NCBI GenBank assembly: GCA_020746875.1
Contig: JAGTJL010000009.1
Span: 2,108,001-2,172,000 of the forward strand
DNA length: 64,000 nt
Direction: 5' to 3'
Origin: Rhexocercosporidium sp. MPI-PUGE-AT-0058
Lineage: Eukaryota > Ascomycota > Leotiomycetes > Helotiales
Shown one piece after another: positions 56,692 to 64,000 of the stretch. A program made the translations under genes and the position numbers. The first letter of the stretch is position 1; the number at the start of each line of letters is the position of its first letter. The notes beneath the pieces are model-generated. The model worked only from the letters and a program-made list of their open reading frames with translations, was not told the origin of the DNA and did not search any database.

Positions 56692-58827
56692 ATGTCTCAA
56701 GCAAGTATAAGCTCCAACAAGATGGGCGTTGCAAAGCATCCCCTAGACCCTCTGAACGCCGCCGAGATTACTCAAGTCTCCACACTTCTCAAAGCCAAAT
56801 ATCCTTCTCAAAGCCTCCACTTCAAGATCATCACCATCTTTGAGCCCCCCAAAGCAAAACTCCGCCCATTCTTGAAAGCAGAGAGGAATGGCGGGACTTC
56901 TCCCCCACTCCCGCGTATTGCTTCGGCTCTATTCTACCATCGTGGAACACCAGATTTATTTTTGGCTGAGGTGAACGTTCAATCTGGTGAGGTTGAAAAG
57001 TGTGAGAAATTGGATCCTGGACTTCATGGTCAGAATGATATGGATGAGATTATTGAGTTGAGAGATGCGTGTTTGGCAGACCTCAAAGTGTTGCATGAGA
57101 TTAAGAAGTTCAAACTCCCGGAACACATGGATGTTGTGTGTGATACTTGGCCGTACGGGAGAGATTCGGAAGATAATCTTCCTCGTTACATCCAGGTGAG
57201 TTGTTGTGGCTAGGGCGGATAAGAATGATTGTTAATGGGACGTAGTGCTATCTTTTCGCGCGGACAAACCATCCCGGGTCCAACCACTATGATAACCCAC
57301 TGCCATTTTCGCCCGTGTTAGATATGACCACGAAAGAAGTCATAGATATCATCCGACTCCCTACAGGTTCAGACTCCACCTTGAACTACGACTCAGTGTT
57401 CAGATCTCATCCCCCAAAGGAATACTACCATGATCTCCAAACTCAAGCAGCGAGGACGGACTTGAAGCCACTAATAGTGCATCAGCCAGAAGGTGTCTCA
57501 TTCACTATTGACGGCTATCTGATCAAGTGGCAGAAATGGAGGTTTCGCCTCGGCTTCACTTGGCGCGAGGGAATGGTATTACATGATGTGACTTATGACG
57601 GACGAGAGCTTTTCCACAGACTGTCTCTAAGCGAGATGTTCGTGCCGTATGGCGATCCTAGATACCCTTACTCAAGAAAGAGCGTGTTTGATGTTGGAGA
57701 CATCGGGGCTGGTGTTGCTGCGAATAATTTAGCTTTGGGCTGTGACTGTTTAGGTGTTATCAAGGTAAGTGATGTTATCGTAATCGCGGACACCACTGAC
57801 CCGAGTCCAGTACTTCTCTTTCGTCATCAGCAACTCTCAGGGGCAACCAGTAGAGAAACCCAACGCCATCTGTATGCATGAGATAGATGATGGAATTGGA
57901 TGGAAGCACACTAACGGCCGTACCGGAGCTGTTTCTATCGTCAGATCCCGAGTGCTTGTTCTTCAGACAATCATCACTGTCGGAAACTACGAATATGTTT
58001 TTATGTGGCACTTTGATCAAGCAGCAGGCCTCCACTACAAGATCCAGGCGACAGGAATTCTGTCAACGGCGCCAATTGATCCTGGAGCGAGTGTGCCATG
58101 GGGCACGAATGTCAACGAAGGAGTCATGGCACCATTCCACCAGCACGTCTTCAGTCTCCGCATCGATCCCTGCATAGATGGGGACAAAAACTCAGTCATA
58201 GAGGAAGATTCAGTGGCAATGCCCTGGGATGACCAGAACCCGTATGGTGTAGGCTACGTGACGAAAAACCGCCTCATCTCGACATCCAGCCCCTTGGACT
58301 CAGCTCCCAACCGGACGCACAAAATCATCAACCCCTCCAAAATCAACAAAGCATCCGGAAAGCCAGTTGCTTACGCCATCCACAGTCCTCACAAGCAGAT
58401 GCTGTTTGCTCACCCCAACTCATGGCACGGAAAACGAGCTAAATACGCATTCCATCCTTTCTGGGTCACTGCCCACAGAGATAGCGAACTCTACGCTGCA
58501 GGCGATTACACGTACCAGAGTCTGCCAGACGGGAAGAGCGATCTTGGGGCATGGGCTGATAGAGGCGATAAGACAGATGATGAGGATATCGTGGTCTGGC
58601 ATTCTATCAGTTTGACACATAATCCCAGACCGGAAGATTACCCTGTCATGCCATGTGATACCATGACGGTGAGTCTGAAGCCGAGTGGGTTCTTTGAGCA
58701 GAATCCTGCTTTGGATGTACCGCAGAGTACGCAGAAAGCGAATGGAAGTCGGTTGCTGGAGGATGCGGCTTTGACGATTGCAGTTGGGGAAAAGGACTCG
58801 GATTCTTGTTGTAAGCCGAAGCTGTAG
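56692..58827 (+). CDS. Copper amine oxidase (primary amine oxidase)
   Basis: Three exons (56692-57195, 57246-57764, 57811-58827) encode 679 aa, normal for the family. It oxidises primary amines to aldehydes with release of ammonia and peroxide. The catalytic Asp317 lies in SRKSVFDVGD. Tyr401 in GNYEYVF is the precursor of the topaquinone cofactor. Copper ligands His451 and His453 are in FHQHVFSLR, with a third His in the HSISLTHNPRPEDYPVMP segment. DDGIGWKHTNGRTG precedes the active site as usual. There is no obvious signal peptide; a peroxisomal or cytosolic enzyme is possible, though the C-terminus CCKPKL is not a clear PTS1. The start could be Met at 56722 (MGVAKHPLDPL). Confidence 0.93.
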
Positions 58828-59417
58828 ATATAAGTTCGTCACGCGGTGAAACGAGACATGCAAATCGTCCCGAAATCATTCCAGCCGAATGTGAGACTTC
58901 TTAAATACAGTAAAGATGATTAATTGAGAAACAAACTTGGACGTGCGTTTCGCCGTGCTGTAAAGATGGGTGCGGAATGGCGAGCTACTTCAATATCACA
59001 GCGAAGCTTATGAATATACGGAGATCACTGAGGAAGTCCTTCTAGGAAGTTATGCAGCACGTAGCTTCGTATGATTGCAGTAGGAGCCTCCAATTCCTTG
59101 AACATGTTTCCTGAATTTTGAGAACCGTTTCTTGCCTAAGCTGTTGTTCTGGTGGAGTTTGAGGGTTTCCTAGCGCTGGGTCGACCTTTCCTCGCTTAAA
59201 ATCCCAAACAAAACAAAGTCGAAGTCGTGAAAACTGACATCAGATCCACCATTCTCCTTATCAGTAATATAAAAATTTACCATTACTAGTTGAGTCACAT
59301 GCTTGCCAATGCCATTGGCGTTTATTCGAGAAATTTCCTTACCCTTAAGGTAGTACTTCTACCCCGCCAGAGCGCGCGCCCATTTCAACAACAACCAGCA
59401 CTACCATCTTTTGAAGT
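58828..59417. other. Intergenic, no gene recognised
   Basis: About 590 bp holding the amine oxidase 3' UTR and the promoter of the next gene. Confidence 0.5.
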
Positions 59418-60373
59418 ATGGCGCAACCAAACTACCCCATGCCAGGTGGCCCAGCATCGATGAAATCTCTAGAGAGAGCATTCGGAAAGAGTGAGTCTCC
59501 GAGCCCATCCAACTTATCAGGCTACCAGCAAAACGTCGCGCATCAGCTAACATCCCCATCAGAGTTCACCATCGACGAGACCAAAGCACCCGCACAACAC
59601 CCCAGAGGTCGCAAACATCGAGAGAAGCAAAGCAAATACAATGATGACGGTTCTGATTTCGCTCTGAAAGGCTGGGGCAACTTGAATCTTCCAAAGTACG
59701 CCGAAGGTTTCGAACACGTCTTCTTCGAAATCGGCTTCACGGGCTTCATCAAGGATCTCGAGAAGCTGAACGATGACCTCATATTACCTCTGCATGTCGT
59801 TACGGCGAAGTGGGAGATGCTGATGGAGAAGAAGTATCTGAACTGGGATGGTGACGATGTCTCCGCTGCTGAGAAGAAGGATAGACTTGATCAGGCTCTT
59901 GCTTCTGTATGTGCATACGATATAGAGAGGGTGGAACTGTGTTGATAAAGGAGTTGCTAATTGTTTTCTCATAGGCGAACAAGGAGAACTACGAGAAGTA
60001 CCGCGCTGGCATGAATGGAGTCGACGAGTTCAACGCGCTCGAAGCTGAGAGGAACGCGAAGAACGCCGCAGCGTCAAAGTGTGGAAAGTCCAGAAAGGCA
60101 CGGAAACTGACGGAACGACAAGCACGGAGGGGAGAGAGGAAGATGGGTGGGGGAAATGTGGCTATGGGAAATACTTTGACGAAGCCGATGGGGGTTAAGA
60201 AGAGAACTAAGAAGTGTAAAGCGGGACATGAGGTGGTTATGGAGGATCCCGTTGCTTCGAGATTGCGGACCATGGTTGAAGCTCCAGAGTTGCCTCCGCT
60301 CGAGAATCACTTGGTAAATGGTGTAGCTGAGCCTCTTCCTGACTTTAGTGAGGATGTTAAGATGGAGCTTTGA
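59418..60373 (+). CDS. Unknown protein with basic C-terminal region
   Basis: Two exons (59418-59906, 59975-60373; 68-nt intron) encode 295 aa. No family recognised. The first 75 residues are disordered and Ser/Pro-rich. A probable helical domain spans about residues 80-200 (FALKGWGNLNLPKYAEGFEHVFFEIGF, split here as FALKGWGNLNLP and YAEGFEHVFFEIGF; then GFIKDLEKLNDDL, HVVTAKWEMLMEKKYLNW and NKENYEKYRAGMNGVDEFNALEAERNAKN). A Lys/Arg-rich stretch (RKARKLTERQARRGERK) suggests nuclear or nucleic-acid contact. No signal peptide. Confidence 0.72.
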
Positions 60374-63300
60374 GGTGCTGATGAGGGCTCCTGAGGTTTG
60401 GCTTGCATGGTGAAGGCATTGATAGTACTTGAGGAGCATGAGCAGCATGCAATTAGTACTTAGATGCATCAGACACAATAAACTTGTACCGTGTCCACGC
60501 TTTCTAAGACAGCAGCATTGTGATATACTGAATCTTATTGACCTAAAAGTGTAGCTCCAGTTTAATCTACGCTTTTGTGCTTACGATGTCAGTCAACCCT
60601 TTTCACGAATCATAGGTCAAGTTCCATTCCATGTCCGTCAGTTCGGCGAGCGGGATTTCACATTTAACAGCCCAACAATGTAGACGTCCCGTTCTACAAC
60701 AGTCCTCTGGTATGTGATCATTCCATTTACCCCTCGGAGGATCAATCCGAGTGATAAATTGCATCTGCCTACTTGACGGAAGGAGGCGCACGGCACGAGA
60801 TTGCGACGTGAGAAACGGAACAAAGCTCATGTGAGTGAGGAAGCTGCGTCTGAACAGGAATGGAAATGAAATGAGTTGAGGACCGACAATCGAGGCCGAC
60901 CTCCAGGTTCCAGGTCGAAGGGAAGTCACTTCTGGGTAAGTTGCAACAACGAGAAACAGGCGTCTATCTTCTAGTTTGCCTACAACTGCAGAAACAGAAG
61001 GAAGCATCGAGCGACTGCCAAAATGGGAAATCGAGGGAGTATAACCCCCCCCTCAGAATCAAGAATTTCTCACAGCCCAATTCTCAAGGTTCTTTTCTAC
61101 TTGTCAAGCACCCAGATTAAAAGGCTCGAGTCGACAAATGAAGTCATCCAGATGTTGAATACAATGTGCCGGCGATAGCAGACAGATAATGAAATGGCAT
61201 GGGATTTGGACGGCATAGATTTGGATGTGTTCTCAACACGTTACCGCCGTGTAAGCCGTAGATGGCACAATAATGAATAATAATTGCAAAGTTCTAGGAG
61301 TAAAATAATTTATGCAAGATCTTGCAAGTTGACGAGGCTATCTTCTTAACGTAGGGAAGAGCTTAGGCAGAATCTTGAAGAGTCTTGCCGCATATATCTC
61401 GTTAGCATTTAGAAGTTGAAGAGGCTGTTGATAACGTACGGTGTATTTTTTTTCCTATTATGATGGATAAAAGCCGTCTGTCATCAAGGACTGAGGCTTA
61501 AGTGAGAGAGGTGACATGAGTGAGGTGGAGAGCAGAGCAGAGCAGAGTGTGGCCGTTAAAAGCTGGCATGTGTACTAAAAACAAAACTCTAGACAACGAA
61601 GATGAAACTGAAAGGTAAAGTTGCAATCGGGGAGAACTGGTCAGCAGAACGAGATTGAGTCTATATTAAAAACATTAGATGTCTTTTCAGAAACTACATT
61701 ATTGGACAGATGGAGGAGACAGAAGAACTACTTTGAAGAAATTACAGAGTTCTCTGCAGTCAAATCAGTCACAGCAATTCAAAAAGAGACAGAATAGAAG
61801 ATCAAGCCCGGACGTTCAAATTATCATTATGAGCCCTTCAATCTCTACCACAGTCCCCTCCATCTTTGATTCCCCAAACTCAATTCAACCATCAATCGCA
61901 CAGACAAACCCGACCAGTTTCGCAGCCGTCCATCAAACCCTATCACCACACCCCAATTCCCAGAGAAGCCAGAATGCATTACACCTCCTCCCAGAAGTAG
62001 ATAGAAAGGCCGCGCACAGTCACCACATACAGTCTCACTGATCTTCAGGGCCTTTTCAGGGTGCCGAAGTGTTTCACCCTTCTGGGCTTTGGAGTTTGGC
62101 TGTGCGAAGTGGCTGATGGGACAGCTACTTAAGATATGTCTCCCTCGCAAGTATTGTCCTTTACGGCATATCCATGGTCCTATTTATATCCATTGTGTTC
62201 GACACTCGGTGGTTTGTTCGTTTCGTTATTGATGTCGGGGAAGAGGAATTCGATGGCCTGATGCGTTGGCGTCGAAGCACGCCGCCCGAAGAGGACAATT
62301 TTCGCTACAGAGGCCGTGGCCGATTGCTAGTTTCTGCACAGTGTACTTTCGTAGGTTTTATGAGAGGGGAAGCTCGGTTTGTGGTAATTCGATGTTCGTG
62401 GCTGTCGCGCTTTGGAAGTGTTCGTGGAAGAGGAGGAGAAGTTTCGCGTTCTGTGGCTAGTTAGTGAATCTGCTGGTATGTTATCCTTCCCTTCTGCAAG
62501 GCTGCAAGATTTTGGTGCTGAAGAGCTACCGGGCAAGTTTCAGGCGCTTTGGGCGGCAGACAAGCATCCGCAGATACAGGTTTGGTTTTTTGGGACGGGA
62601 ACAGGGCCGTAAAGCTCCCTGCGGCCAAGCCATCAAGACATTTCTCTCATCGGAACGAGGAAGGGAATATTCGAAGATCTGATTCTCTCTATGCTCCAAA
62701 TGTGTGGGAGAGAATCCTTTAGCTGGAGAAGTTATGGGGAAAACGCTCGTTGGCGAGATTAGTACCCATCCATGATCCATACCAGACCGTTACCAGAGTT
62801 GACGGAAACCCAAACCACCCACGGCATCCATCCTTCCTCCAGGATTCAGGGAATAGCACAGCATAGCCAACTCATCCCAGCTCCGCACAGCAAGGAGCGG
62901 AAGAGAGCCCCAAGAAACGACGGTTCAACCAGGTCAGCCTGTGAGCCCTATCCTGAACATGTTCTCCAGCTTTTTCCCCCCACGAAACCCATTCTACGTA
63001 CTGTACGAGTACCAAGCCGTGCCATTTGATTCACAGGTGTCTTAAATCACTTTATATAAACGGTCCGAAACAAAGACGGGACGTCACCAACGGTTGCCTC
63101 TTTGCTTGGCTCTCGAAATTGTGTTGTATGGACTCGGACACCGATGTCAATAATAAAACCGATTACAATGTCACTACCAATGACAATGCTAGTCCAGGCT
63201 ATTCGCTTCGATTCCGGACTGACCATTCGGGAGTTCCGCTGCAGAACAGCAGTACCAGGAAACGAACGAACAGACAGATGGGCACTGTGGAGAAATCACC

Positions 63301-64000
63301 TATTCCGTCTTTCTCCTCACCAGGATTGCAGCAATGAGTCTTATCTGGAGGTGTCTATAGGTCGAGAGGAAGGGTCTGAGATGGCAGCTGACTGGTTGTT
63401 AACGGGTTGGTCCTTCTTCCCGCGTAAAGGATTGGAGGGGTACGAGCCAGTCAGTCCAGTCCGGGGAAGGACTTCAACCGTGGTCGGCGGCGAGGATGTT
63501 TCTCCCTCTCCAGTCTCCCAGCCCGGTAGGGTACGGAGGTGGTATGGTTGGATGCCATACTCATGTATTACTCGAGGGGAGCAGAGCGAGCGATAACGGG
63601 ATGGAACGAGATGCACATCATCATGGGACGAGTGACCATTGTGAAGCGAAGGGATCAGCTCTTGAGCCAATTTTCACTCCATTCTTCAGATACGTCCTGT
63701 CCTGTCCAATCAAAAGATACCAGCGGGTCCATATACCAAAACTGGAAGTCCGTTTTTGAAAGGAGCTCCATCTGGTCGTCAATCCTTCCCATTCAGTCTC
63801 GAACCGCGGAATGCGCATAGCTTAGTGAGAGCTTGATATTATCATCTCCTCTCCTCAATGGGAAGGCAAGAGAGCAGAGCACTCGAGTACCTAGTCAAAG
63901 ACTTTGTGGGGAATCCAAGAAGAGTCCGGAATGCATGCTATTACTCATGTGTAGATGTAGATAGCCTAGGGTGGGAACGAGACCGAGCAAATTTTGGATG
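60374..64000. other. Long right-hand region without a recognised gene
   Basis: About 3.6 kb. Several open frames of 60-165 codons occur on both strands (for example 60603-61007 minus, 61679-62041 plus, 63102-63596 plus), but they overlap on opposite strands, have composition typical of non-coding sequence and show no domain. An AGAGC-type repeat (AGCAGAGCAGAGCAGAG) lies near 61532-61548. It may be the long upstream region of a gene beyond the window. Confidence 0.5.

Noticed and set aside
63102..63596. 164-codon plus-strand open frame at the right edge
   Set aside because: No domain, overlapped by a minus-strand frame of similar quality, and no clear start context.

Overview
This window is nuclear DNA of a filamentous ascomycete (Pezizomycotina). 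The evidence is genes of 1-6 exons with very short GT-AG introns (mostly 46-60 nt), branch sites close to the acceptor, fungal-type proteins (beta-carbonic anhydrase, fungal P450s, Gpi18, Blm10, QCR6 hinge protein) and a Tc1/mariner-like transposon carrying RIP-like stop codons. Helotiales/Leotiomycetes is a reasonable guess from the general look of the proteins, but no marker here proves it. All exon boundaries were set by eye from splice signals, reading phase and protein-family continuity.

Layout. 0.3-1.75 kb: a complete but dead mariner element. 2.2-3.9 kb: an SRPK-type kinase pseudogene. 5.0-7.7 kb: a formin-type GTPase-binding/FH3 protein. 9.1-11.8 kb: a divergent pair, an Apd1-like thioredoxin-fold Fe-S protein and a probable OB-fold protein. 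12.1-14.0 kb: an FLVCR/MFSD7-like MFS transporter. 14.7-17.4 kb: QCR6 and a WBP2-like GRAM protein. 18.7-23.7 kb: a RraA-like aldolase, an ornithine cyclodeaminase/mu-crystallin homologue and a beta-carbonic anhydrase. 25.0-27.6 kb: ribosomal protein eL8 diverging from the tRNA thiolase NCS6/CTU1. 28.3-32.3 kb: an aldo-keto reductase and a cytochrome P450. 32.5-36.6 kb: an accessory island on the minus strand with two paralogous genes of unknown function, a possible third mini-member and a peptide motif encoded twice in opposite orientation. 37.8-43.7 kb: the proteasome activator BLM10. 44.7-46.6 kb: an unknown Ser-rich protein. 48.5-49.9 kb: GPI mannosyltransferase 2 (GPI18). 50.5-53.5 kb: a YTH-domain m6A reader. 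54.4-58.8 kb: a second P450 and a copper amine oxidase. 59.4-60.4 kb: a small unknown protein. 60.4-64 kb: no gene recognised.

Most genes are unrelated housekeeping genes (respiration, translation, tRNA modification, proteasome, GPI anchors, RNA reading) with no operon-like logic. Shared promoters are plausible for the Apd1-like/OB-fold pair (393 bp) and the eL8/NCS6 pair (263 bp). The part most likely to hold something undescribed is the AT-rich island at 32.5-36.6 kb. Its two paralogues share intron phases and a conserved block with the core G-Y-x-G-F-D-A, and they flank a spliced 34-codon mini-gene and the duplicated S-G-P-P-G-G-A-x-I-R-D-T motif.
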